Shown one piece after another: positions 1 to 5,069 of a DNA stretch of 5,647 nt; position 1 is the first letter of the stretch; each line of letters opens with the position of its first letter. The stretch covers positions 1 to 5,647 of the forward strand of contig CALHQV010000210.1 in NCBI GenBank assembly GCA_938038035.1, written 5' to 3'. Origin of the DNA: an uncultured Gemella sp. (GTDB taxonomy: Bacteria; Bacillota; Bacilli; Staphylococcales; Gemellaceae). Below the pieces are notes generated by a model. It ran no database searches. It saw nothing but the letters and a program-made list of their open reading frames with translations, and was not told the origin of the DNA. A program made the translations under genes and the position numbers.

Positions 1-203
1 ATACTTTTTCTTTATTATAATGTATATACCAAGTGGCTTTTTAGATATCCTATAAACCACTGTGGAAAGTAATTCGACAAAATCATGTTTCTTCTAACTC
101 ACGATTTTTGAGCCACTCACATATATCAAGTAGATTTTATCAGGTTTATAGCTAACATATATTGGGAGTTTATCAATTTATATCTAATCTCACTTGTGAA
201 ATT
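1..203. other. Non-coding stretch, no gene supported
   Basis: All six frames are broken by stops within a few dozen codons and I see no convincing start with a ribosome binding site. The only structure noticed is a 7-bp inverted repeat, AGTGGCT at 32-38 and AGCCACT at 111-117, too short to interpret. In many Bce-type loci an ABC transporter operon sits next to the two-component genes; nothing here encodes the start of one, although the window ends too soon to exclude one further left. Confidence 0.5.
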
Positions 204-253
204 AAAAAATCCCCTCTAAAGTTAAATCTATAATCTAACTCTCAAGAGGATTT
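204..253 (-). terminator. Rho-independent terminator of the two-component operon
   Basis: Read leftward, an arm AAATCCTCT (253-245) pairs with AGAGGGGATTT (217-207) with one or two bulged bases. An inner partial stem, GTTA with TAAC, closes most of the loop. The hairpin is followed by a run of U from the A tract at 204-209. It lies about 30 bases after the kinase stop codon, as expected for the end of the operon. The A/T flanks are roughly symmetric, so it may also stop transcription coming from the left. Confidence 0.7.
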
Positions 254-284
254 CTTATTTATTTATTGATTGATTTATTTTTAT

Positions 285-1271
285 CTAATCCCTTAAAGTA
301 TCTTCTTTCGGGAATGTGATTTCTATCCTAGTTCCTTCTCCTACTTTTGAAGAAATTTCAATATGATGACCTAGTTTATCTAGAGTTTTTTTACATAAAT
401 ACAAGCCTAGACCACTCGATTTTTTTTCGTATCTTCCATTAAAACCTGTAAAACCTTTTTCAAAAATTCGAGGTAGATCTTCTTCTTTAATACCCATACC
501 GTTATCTTCTATAACCAGTTTATTTTCACAAGTTTCTATTTTAATTTCTCCACCGGTACTAGTATATTTCACACTATTACCTAGTATTTGTTCAAAAGCG
601 AAACTCAACCATTTTTTATCACTAATTACCATTGTTTCATGTGAAACATAGTTTAATTTTATTTTTTTGTTAATGAAGATAGTCGCATATTTTTTTACAC
701 TATCTTTCACCACTTCATCAAGATTAATCTTAGTAATAACGTAATCTGATGATATGCTATCTAATCTTATATACGTCAGAACCATCTCAACATAGCGTTC
801 TATTTTGAACAATTCTTGCTGTAAGACTTTTTGATCTACTTCTTCATTGTCTAATAGAAAATTCATCGCCGCAATCGGAGTTTTTATCTGATGAACCCAC
901 ATACTGTAGTAATCTACCATGTCGGTATTTTTTTGTCGATTTTCCTGAGTTAATTTCTCTAACTCTTCATATAATTTCTCTATGATTTTATGATAATAAT
1001 CAATCCTAATATCCAAGCTTTTCGGTAAATCTTCAAGATCATTTAGAATATTTTTCTCTAGAAATTTTAATTTTTTATAACTTTCTTTATAATTAACAAA
1101 ATCTAAAAAGCTAGCTATAAGTGATGCTAAAAAACAAAAACTTCCTGTATATATTAGTGCCTCAAGTGGTAAATTATATAAGTAAAACATAATGAAAAAT
1201 ATAAAAATAAAAACTACAAATAAAATATAAACTTTTATGTTTTTCTTTAAATAACTTTTTAATATTTCCAT
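285..1271 (-). CDS. Sensor histidine kinase, intramembrane-sensing (BceS/GraS-like)
   Basis: This is a 328-residue membrane sensor kinase that should autophosphorylate on a histidine and pass the phosphate to the regulator encoded just upstream. Two hydrophobic helices lie at about residues 13-31 and 36-57, separated by only a few residues, so there is almost no extracellular sensor domain. That is the hallmark of BceS/BraS/GraS kinases, which respond to cell-envelope antibiotics, usually through a partner ABC transporter. A coiled linker (about 62-118) precedes the H-box, WVHQIKTPI, with His127. The catalytic domain shows an N-box with Asn232, a G1 box DNGMGI (256-261), an F-box around 268-276 and a G2 box SSGLGLYL (285-292). 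All key residues are present and the length is normal for the family. Its ATG overlaps the regulator's stop codon by one base (TAATG), which suggests translational coupling. Family assignment is firm; the signal sensed is inferred. Confidence 0.93.
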   Translation of the reverse strand: MEILKSYLKKNIKVYILFVVFIFIFFIMFYLYNLPLEALIYTGSFCFLASLIASFLDFVNYKESYKKLKFLEKNILNDLEDLPKSLDIRIDYYHKIIEKLYEELEKLTQENRQKNTDMVDYYSMWVHQIKTPIAAMNFLLDNEEVDQKVLQQELFKIERYVEMVLTYIRLDSISSDYVITKINLDEVVKDSVKKYATIFINKKIKLNYVSHETMVISDKKWLSFAFEQILGNSVKYTSTGGEIKIETCENKLVIEDNGMGIKEEDLPRIFEKGFTGFNGRYEKKSSGLGLYLCKKTLDKLGHHIEISSKVGEGTRIEITFPKEDTLRD

Positions 1272-1939
1272 TAGACAATATATCCTTTACCTTTTTTAGT
1301 CGTAATAAATTCATCTATTCCTATGCTTTTTAACTTAGCTCTAAGCCTATTTATATTAACCGATAGGGTATTTTCATCGATGAAATTATCACTTTGCCAC
1401 AGAGCTGTAATTATCTCTTCTCTCGTTACTATTTTTTCTCTATTTTCTAATAAAACTGTAAGAATTTTACTTTCATTTTTAGTAAGTTCGATGATATTAT
1501 CTTGAAATTTCACCTCATCTCGACTCATATCAAAAATTATATCTTTATACACTACAAGATTTGAAGAGCCGCTAAAATTATAAACACGACGGAGTAGGGC
1601 TTCGATTTTTGCCTTTAGAACAACTAACTTAAATGGCTTTTCTATAAAATCATCAGCACCTATATTCATAGCCATAACAATATTCATATCATCATTCGCA
1701 GACGAAATAAAAATTATAGGAACTTTCGACAATTTCCTAATCTCCTCACAGAAATAATAACCATCAAAGTAGGGGAGATTAATATCCATTAATACTAGAT
1801 CCGGTGATTGTTCTACAAATTCTTTAACTACATTTTGAAAATCTACAACTTCATGTGTAGCATACTGCCATTTTTTTAAATATCCAGCTATTGAATTTGA
1901 AATTATCTCATCATCTTCAACTATCATTATTTTATACAT
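1271..1939 (-). CDS. OmpR/PhoB-family response regulator (BceR/GraR-like)
   Basis: This is a 222-residue cytoplasmic DNA-binding regulator and the expected partner of the kinase that follows. The receiver domain (about 1-115) has the acidic pair Asp9-Asp10, phospho-acceptor Asp52 in LVLMDINLP, Ser79 in the FISS strand, and Lys101 in the KPF motif. The C-terminal winged helix (about 127-222) contains the recognition-helix signature DENTLSVNINRLRAKL and ends in the usual wing, KKGKGYIV. Nothing essential is missing. The ATG is preceded by a strong ribosome binding site (AAGGGG, 7 bases upstream). The gene is first in the operon and has its own promoter just upstream. Known relatives with this partner type control resistance to bacitracin-like or cationic peptides; the targets here cannot be seen. 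Confidence 0.94.
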   Translation of the reverse strand: MYKIMIVEDDEIISNSIAGYLKKWQYATHEVVDFQNVVKEFVEQSPDLVLMDINLPYFDGYYFCEEIRKLSKVPIIFISSANDDMNIVMAMNIGADDFIEKPFKLVVLKAKIEALLRRVYNFSGSSNLVVYKDIIFDMSRDEVKFQDNIIELTKNESKILTVLLENREKIVTREEIITALWQSDNFIDENTLSVNINRLRAKLKSIGIDEFITTKKGKGYIV

Positions 1940-1971
1940 ACTTTCACCCCTTAGTTACTATTATTACTAAA

Positions 1972-1980
1972 ATTATATCA
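1972..1980 (-). promoter_or_regulatory. Extended -10 promoter for the two-component operon
   Basis: Read leftward the sequence is TGATATAAT, a perfect TATAAT with a TGn extension. No good -35 box lies 17 bases upstream, which is common for extended -10 promoters. The predicted start near 1965 leaves a leader of about 25 bases with the AAGGGG ribosome binding site. The promoter lies downstream of the terminator at 2009-2059, so the operon does not depend on transcription through that RNA. Confidence 0.6.
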
Positions 1981-2008
1981 CAAACACACTTCTTATGATA
2001 TATTCTAC

Positions 2009-2059
2009 AAAAAATATATCTCTGCTATCTCTTATTTCCCTAAAACAAAAAGCAGAGAT
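2009..2059 (-). terminator. Rho-independent terminator of the upstream small RNA
   Basis: Read leftward, ATCTCTGCT (2059-2051) pairs perfectly with AGCAGAGAT (2026-2018) across a 24-base loop. After three bases comes a run of six U (2014-2009). The large loop makes it less than ideal. The 5' arm is also part of a competing upstream helix, so terminator formation may be conditional. Confidence 0.55.
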
Positions 2060-2162
2060 TGCCTAGGAATGAGTTTATATGAAATTTCCACGCTGCCTTG
2101 CTTCTATTTCATGCTCCTAAACAACCTCTACTCAAAAAGAGAAAATTGTGGATTAAGATATT
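2009..2162 (-). ncRNA. Candidate structured small RNA or conditional attenuator
   Basis: A leftward transcript of about 150 nt is predicted from a promoter at 2169-2197 to the terminator at 2009-2059, with no plausible ORF inside (AGGAG is followed only by ATG AAA TAG). AGAGGTTGTTTAGGAG (2129-2114) pairs with TTCCTAGGCAATCTCT (2069-2054) as an uninterrupted 16-bp helix with four G-U pairs. Inside it, ATGAAAT and ATTTCAT can form a 7-bp hairpin. The 3' arm of the long helix overlaps the 5' arm of the terminator, so the two folds exclude each other, as in riboswitches and attenuators. I do not recognise a known aptamer: T-box, SAM, lysine, purine, TPP and small SRP RNA signatures are absent. 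It could be a stand-alone regulatory RNA or a leader that lets metY- or repeat-derived transcripts reach the two-component operon. Confidence 0.45.
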
Positions 2163-2231
2163 TTTTATATGTTAGTATTAAAATAAATGGTTGTCAAGGG
2201 TTTTTAATAATCTGTCTTAATCCACAATTTT
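2142..2231. repeat. 90-bp foldback element with perfect 17-bp inverted arms
   Basis: AAAATTGTGGATTAAGA at 2142-2158 is repeated as an exact reverse complement at 2215-2231, separated by 56 bases. Inside, TATTAAAA (2176-2183) and TTTTAATA (2202-2209) form a second, nested 8-bp pair, so the whole unit is a compact palindrome. The central part holds a leftward promoter. No flanking target-site duplication is obvious. It may be a small non-autonomous mobile repeat, a large-loop terminator for metY (read leftward, the far arm runs into TTTTCTCTTTTT), or an invertible promoter segment. The repeat itself is certain; its nature is open. Confidence 0.75.
2169..2197 (-). promoter_or_regulatory. Sigma-A promoter inside the foldback element
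   Basis: Read leftward, a perfect TTGACA (2197-2192) is followed by 17 bases and TAACAT (2174-2169), which matches four of six -10 positions. The predicted start is near 2162. The initial transcript would begin inside the element and run through its left arm into the structured RNA. Confidence 0.5.
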
Positions 2232-2260
2232 TAATAAAATATTAATTATTTTAATTAAAT

Positions 2261-2274
2261 GTTTCTTATGAAAC
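2261..2274 (-). terminator. Weak hairpin after metY
   Basis: GTTTC and GAAAC form a 5-bp stem around a four-base loop, 7 bases past the metY stop codon, followed by an interrupted U-rich tract. It is too short to be a strong terminator. It is the only hairpin immediately after metY, so read-through toward the foldback element is likely. Confidence 0.25.
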
Positions 2275-2281
2275 TTTTCTT

Positions 2282-3559
2282 TTAGATATTTTCTAATGCT
2301 AAACGTAAATCTTCAATTAGATCATCCGCGTTTTCTAATCCAATTGATAATCTAATTTGCTGCGGAGTAATTCCTGTATATTGTAATTCCTCCGGACTTA
2401 ATTGACCATGTGTTGTTGATGCTGGGTGGATAGCTAAACTTTTCGCATCAGCTACATTCGCTAAGTTTGAGAAAATTTCTAAACTATCAATTACTTTACG
2501 AGCTGCTTCTTCTCCTCCAACTACATCAAATGAGAAGATTGATCCACTACCTTTAGGTAGGTATTTTTTAGCTAATTCATAATATTTGTTTCCTTCTAAT
2601 CCTGGGTAGTTAATTGATGCTACTTTAGGATGTTTTACTAAGAAGTCTATTACTTTTTGAGTATTTTCTACATGACGCTCTACTCGTAAAGATAATGTTT
2701 CTAAACCTTGTAATAATAAGAATGCGTTAAATGGTGATAATGCTGCTCCTGTATCACGTAATAACTGTGTTCTTACATTTGTAATGAACGCAGCAGCTCC
2801 TACATCTCTTGTATAACTTAAGTTATGGTAACTTGGATCTTCATCAACTAATTGTGGGAATTTTCCACTACCTTCCCAGTCGAATTTACCACTATCTACG
2901 ATAACACCACCGATAGATGTACCGTGTCCTCCAATGAATTTAGTCGCAGAGTGAATAATAATATCTACACCATGGCTAAATGCATTAATTAAGTATGGAC
3001 TAGCAAATGTGTTATCTACTACTAATGGAATTTTGTGTTTGTGAGCAATTTCAGCCCATTTTTCTAAGTCAGCAATATTTGCTAATGGGTTTCCTAAAGT
3101 TTCTACAAATAGAGCTTTAGTTTTATCAGTAATTGCTTGCTCAATTTCTTCAAAGTTATCTGGATCAACAAAAGTTGACTCTACACCATAGCGTGGTAGG
3201 GTTAGTTTTAACAGGTTATATGTTCCTCCATATACATTTTTAGAAGATACAATGTGATCTCCAGCATGTGCTAATGTTAAGAATACGTATGTAATTGCCG
3301 CCATTCCTGAAGCTACAGCTAATGCACCAACTCCACCTTCTAATGCATTAATTCTTTCTTCAAAGACTGCAGTAGTAGGGTTAGTAATACGTGTATAAAT
3401 ATTCCCAGCTTTTCTTAATGCAAATGAATCAGCTGCATCTTGAGTATCATCAAAAACAAATGATGTTGTTTGATAAATAGGGACCGCTCTTGCTTTTGTA
3501 TCTCCAACTGTTTGTCCTGCGTGTAGTTGTAATGTTTCAAAACTAAATTTTCTTGTCAT
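2282..3559 (-). CDS. metY: O-acetylhomoserine sulfhydrylase (homocysteine synthase)
   Basis: This 425-residue cytosolic PLP enzyme of the Cys/Met metabolism family should make homocysteine from O-acetylhomoserine and sulfide in the direct-sulfhydrylation route to methionine. Visible features are Tyr55 and Arg57 in YTRITNPT (phosphate contact with the neighbouring subunit's PLP), the SGMAA turn (84-88), ring-stacking Tyr110 in NVYGGT, Asp182 in VVDNTF, and the PLP lysine Lys207 in HSATKFIGGHG. The C-terminal IRLSIGLE segment carries the conserved substrate-carboxylate arginine. The length of about 425, rather than about 380, and the start TLQLHAGQ point to MetY rather than the shorter cystathionine synthase or lyase relatives. 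The ATG follows GAGG at nine bases. The gene stands alone, behind a methionine-type T-box. It is intact. Confidence 0.95.
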   Translation of the reverse strand: MTRKFSFETLQLHAGQTVGDTKARAVPIYQTTSFVFDDTQDAADSFALRKAGNIYTRITNPTTAVFEERINALEGGVGALAVASGMAAITYVFLTLAHAGDHIVSSKNVYGGTYNLLKLTLPRYGVESTFVDPDNFEEIEQAITDKTKALFVETLGNPLANIADLEKWAEIAHKHKIPLVVDNTFASPYLINAFSHGVDIIIHSATKFIGGHGTSIGGVIVDSGKFDWEGSGKFPQLVDEDPSYHNLSYTRDVGAAAFITNVRTQLLRDTGAALSPFNAFLLLQGLETLSLRVERHVENTQKVIDFLVKHPKVASINYPGLEGNKYYELAKKYLPKGSGSIFSFDVVGGEEAARKVIDSLEIFSNLANVADAKSLAIHPASTTHGQLSPEELQYTGITPQQIRLSIGLENADDLIEDLRLALENI

Positions 3560-3603
3560 AATATATTTCCTCTTTTCTACGTCTAGATAAGTTATTTTTC
3601 TAT

Positions 3604-3646
3604 AAAAAAAAACACCTCTACTACATATTTACATATGTAATAGAGG
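3604..3646 (-). terminator. T-box-controlled terminator upstream of metY
   Basis: Read leftward, CCTCTATTACATAT (3646-3633) pairs with ATATGTAGTAGAGG (3628-3615) as a 14-bp stem with one G-U pair and a four-base loop. A tract of about nine U follows (3612-3604). Its 5' arm begins with the same CCTCT that pairs in the antiterminator, so it is switched off when uncharged tRNA binds the leader. Confidence 0.92.
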
Positions 3647-3883
3647 CGATCATCTTATTCGCGTTACCACTCTAATTTATACTAATCTTGCGATTAGTAC
3701 CTTATTCAGTACATTTTTATACTATGTGCTATATCGTGCAACTTACGTGTTTACCTATTAGATAAACAAAACTCTAAGACCATTTTCAACTAATCTTCAC
3801 CATGTTACTTCACACCAACCAATAACTCTCTGTTTTAGCTACGTATTAATTTACTTATCTTTTCAACGTTTGTGTATTAAATT
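3604..3883 (-). promoter_or_regulatory. T-box riboswitch, methionine specifier
   Basis: This leader of about 280 nt senses the charging state of tRNA-Met and controls metY. The T-box proper reads AGAGTGGTAACGCG (about 3673-3660), a variant of AGGGTGGNACCGCG. The change of AGGG to AGAG is matched by CGCCTCT in the 3' side of the antiterminator, so pairing is preserved. The UGGU bulge would pair with the ACCA end of tRNA-Met. Stem I shows the AGAGAG and GGTTGGTGTGAAGT elements typical of its distal half. The specifier loop reads TTGAAA-ATG-G, placing an AUG codon at 3783-3781. Uncharged tRNA-Met would favour the antiterminator and metY expression. The specifier is chosen by position and agrees with the gene controlled. 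Confidence 0.9.
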
Positions 3884-3889
3884 AAACTA

Positions 3890-3918
3890 ATTGTACACCC
3901 GTTTTTCATATTTGTCAA
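3890..3918 (-). promoter_or_regulatory. Consensus sigma-A promoter of the T-box-metY unit
   Basis: Read leftward, a perfect TTGACA (3918-3913) is followed by a 17-base spacer and TACAAT (3895-3890), five of six positions matching. The predicted start is near 3883, just ahead of T-box stem I. Control therefore seems to rest on the leader rather than on a weak promoter. Confidence 0.85.
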
Positions 3919-4076
3919 TAACTTTTTTAAAAAAATTAAACCGCTTTATTTTTCTTCTATAAGATGTTAAATAAAAAATCTATATAAATATTTTAATCTA
4001 TTTATTATTCACCAAGTAAAATTCCTGTGTAATTATTTATTCCAATTTAAGGAATAGTAATTTTATAATTTTTTAG
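3919..4076. other. AT-rich intergenic region with weak hairpins
   Basis: No coding region is seen. On the plus strand TAAAATT (4017-4023) can pair with AATTTTA (4059-4065) around an inner TATTCC/GGAATA pair (4038-4043, 4051-4056), followed by six T (4069-4074). A TATAAT lies at 4064-4069 without a good -35. These could be a terminator remnant or a weak plus-strand promoter, but low-complexity AT sequence gives such matches by chance. Confidence 0.3.
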
Positions 4077-4289
4077 ATGCAAATTAAAAAGTAGAGAAAA
4101 GATGAGAAAAAAATAAAAAATAGGGTAGAAAAAATTCAAAAATAAGGAAAACATCAAAAATATACAGCAAAAAATAGGGGGAATATAGAATGGCGTAATA
4201 AAAAAGTGTAATAAGGAAATCAAGAAAATAGTAGTAAAACTACAAAATTTCAAGAAAATATAGAAGATTATTATACAATCCAACAATAA
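4077..4289 (+). pseudogene. Purine-rich decayed ORF remnant, unidentified
   Basis: From an ATG at 4077 one plus frame reads like a Lys/Asn/Glu/Gln-rich hydrophilic protein of about 70 codons. It is broken by TAG at 4092, TAA at 4143 and a TAA TAA pair further on, before ending NIEDYYTIQQ and a TAA at 4287. Each stop is one C-to-T change from a glutamine codon, which would suit AT-driven decay. There is no ribosome binding site; a TATAAT sits only eight bases before the ATG. A strong hairpin terminator overlaps the 3' end. Strong purine bias alone can mimic such a protein, so this may instead be a purine-rich RNA or simple skewed sequence. No family is recognised. Confidence 0.3.
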
Positions 4290-4321
4290 AGTGATGAGAT
4301 AGTATAGTAATCTTCTATTTT
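4260..4321. terminator. Bidirectional hairpin terminator between decayed units
   Basis: ATAGAAGATTATTATAC (4260-4276) pairs with GTATAGTAATCTTCTAT (4302-4318), 17 pairs including one G-U, around a 25-base loop. On plus it is followed by TTTT (4318-4321); on minus by ATTTTCTTG. The position between two convergent degraded coding stretches fits a shared terminator that outlived its genes. Confidence 0.6.
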
Positions 4322-4356
4322 GGTTATATTTACATAGTTACTATTTAGATTATTAT

Positions 4357-4547
4357 TTAAACTAAATCAAATAACAACTTATATTTATCTATTATTTCCT
4401 TTAATTCTTCTTTTCAACACTTTCTTCTATATCAGATACCCCTCTTGCTTTCAAATATAAAGCAAGAATTTAATCAAGCATTACTTTTCTTCTAATAACT
4501 CTAGTACTTTTTAAAGAATGATATGTAGGATACTCTCTTACTCTTTT
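4357..4547 (-). pseudogene. Frameshifted C-terminal gene remnant, unidentified
   Basis: Read leftward, coding-like pieces follow one another in shifting frames: REYPTYHSL, then KVLELLEEK, then LALYLKARGVSDIEESVEK, then KEELKEIIDKYKLLFDLV with a stop at 4357. The first frame change sits at a run of A with one apparent extra base; an in-frame TAA also follows the third piece's Leu-Asp start. Together they look like a helical, charged C-terminal domain of about 60 residues that has lost its reading frame. A stop at 4548-4550 ends any extension upstream, so the 5' part is deleted. I do not recognise the family. The orientation faces the shared terminator at 4260-4321. Confidence 0.45.
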
Positions 4548-4582
4548 TTAAAATTCAATTATACATCCTTTTCCTTTTTTTA

Positions 4583-4591
4583 TGGTATAAT
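4583..4591 (+). promoter_or_regulatory. Extended -10 promoter of the GNAT gene
   Basis: The sequence TGGTATAAT combines a perfect -10 with a TGn extension. The -35 region is poor. A start near 4598 gives a leader of about 42 bases that contains a hairpin and an AGGAGG ribosome binding site. Confidence 0.65.
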
Positions 4592-4603
4592 AGCAATAAT
4601 AAC

Positions 4604-4623
4604 ACTCATATCACTATATGAGT
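4604..4623 (+). promoter_or_regulatory. Perfect 8-bp dyad in the GNAT leader
   Basis: ACTCATAT and ATATGAGT form an exact inverted repeat with a four-base spacer, ending five bases before AGGAGG and starting about six bases past the predicted transcription start. It could be an operator for a dimeric repressor or an RNA hairpin that affects translation start or stability. There is no U-run, so it is not a terminator. Confidence 0.4.
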
Positions 4624-4639
4624 ATCCCAGGAGGTTTAT

Positions 4640-4921
4640 ATGGAATTTACTAAAACAAAAGATGGTTTCGTTAAATATGATGAAAATGGTAGGGTAATCG
4701 CCGAAATTACATATTTCCAAACTAATAACCCTAATGTTGTTGTCGCTGATCATACTTTCGTTGATCCTTCACTTCGAGGTCAAGGTGTTGCAGGAAAGCT
4801 ATTAGATGCTCTTGTTAAAGATATGGCTGAGCAAAACAAAAAAATTAAACCGGCATGCTCTTATGTCGTTAAAAAATTCCAAGAAGATTCTTCTTTCGAT
4901 TTTATTAATGCTGAAAAATAG
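4640..4921 (+). CDS. Small GNAT-fold N-acetyltransferase (COG2388/YidJ-like)
   Basis: This is a 93-residue cytosolic protein of the short GCN5-related acetyltransferase family. Residues 38-52 carry the family core, HTFVDPSLRGQGVAG, with the R/Q-x-x-G-x-A acetyl-CoA pyrophosphate-binding loop (Arg46 to Ala51) and a following helix LLDALVKDM. The late motif KPACSYVVKKF (70-80) is the usual C-terminal signature. About 90 residues is the full length for this subfamily, so it is not truncated. The ATG follows a perfect AGGAGG at five bases. Substrates are unknown for most members. It is monocistronic, and no clear terminator follows before the sequence changes character near 5020. Confidence 0.88.
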   Translation: MEFTKTKDGFVKYDENGRVIAEITYFQTNNPNVVVADHTFVDPSLRGQGVAGKLLDALVKDMAEQNKKIKPACSYVVKKFQEDSSFDFINAEK

Positions 4922-4925
4922 TTTT

Positions 4926-5060
4926 TTAAAAGCAGAAAATTGATTTTTTATCCTTGTAAATGTATATCACTATGAAAGCTTTCTTTAGGTCTCTCTTTTC
5001 GTGGCTTTGGACAAAAAAATGGCGAGTTTTTGCTGTTTTTAATGAAGATAAAACTTGCAT
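4926..5060 (-). pseudogene. rpmJ2: Ribosomal protein L36 type B, truncated at a junction
   Basis: The ATG lies nine bases after the rpmE2 stop, with AAGGA at six bases, the usual rpmE2-rpmJ2 operon arrangement. The first 14 residues, MQVLSSLKTAKTRH, match the start of gammaproteobacterial type B L36. After His14 (about 5019-5021) the expected Asp-Cys region and the basic rest of this protein of about 41 residues are replaced by an unrelated tail that reads to a stop at 4926. The tail has no L36-like features. The abrupt loss of homology marks where Pasteurellaceae-like sequence meets foreign sequence. As it stands the protein should not be functional. Confidence 0.75.
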
Positions 5061-5069
5061 AAGCATTCC

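Noticed and set aside
32..117. 7-bp inverted repeat AGTGGCT / AGCCACT, considered as an insertion sequence end
   Set aside because: It is too short, with no transposase fragment, no second boundary and no target duplication in the window.
1323..1505. Plus-strand ORF of 60 codons
   Set aside because: It lies wholly within the intact response regulator gene on the other strand and has no family features.
2054..2130. Possible small SRP RNA or lysine riboswitch (GAAGCAAGGCAG and AGAGGTTG look suggestive)
   Set aside because: The SRP core GGAAGCAGC symmetric loop and the lysine riboswitch core elements are not present in order, so the resemblance is limited to short strings.
4047..4286. Hydrophobic 79-codon minus-strand ORF rich in Phe, Ile and Leu
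   Set aside because: It starts at a TTG with no ribosome binding site and is the complement of a purine-rich strand, which automatically yields a hydrophobic reading. It has no internal hydrophilic loops like a real membrane protein.
4444..4466. Perfect 8-bp hairpin CTTGCTTT / AAAGCAAG
   Set aside because: It has no U-run on either strand and lies inside the decayed minus-strand coding stretch, where it encodes part of the LYLKA piece. It was not called as a terminator or operator.
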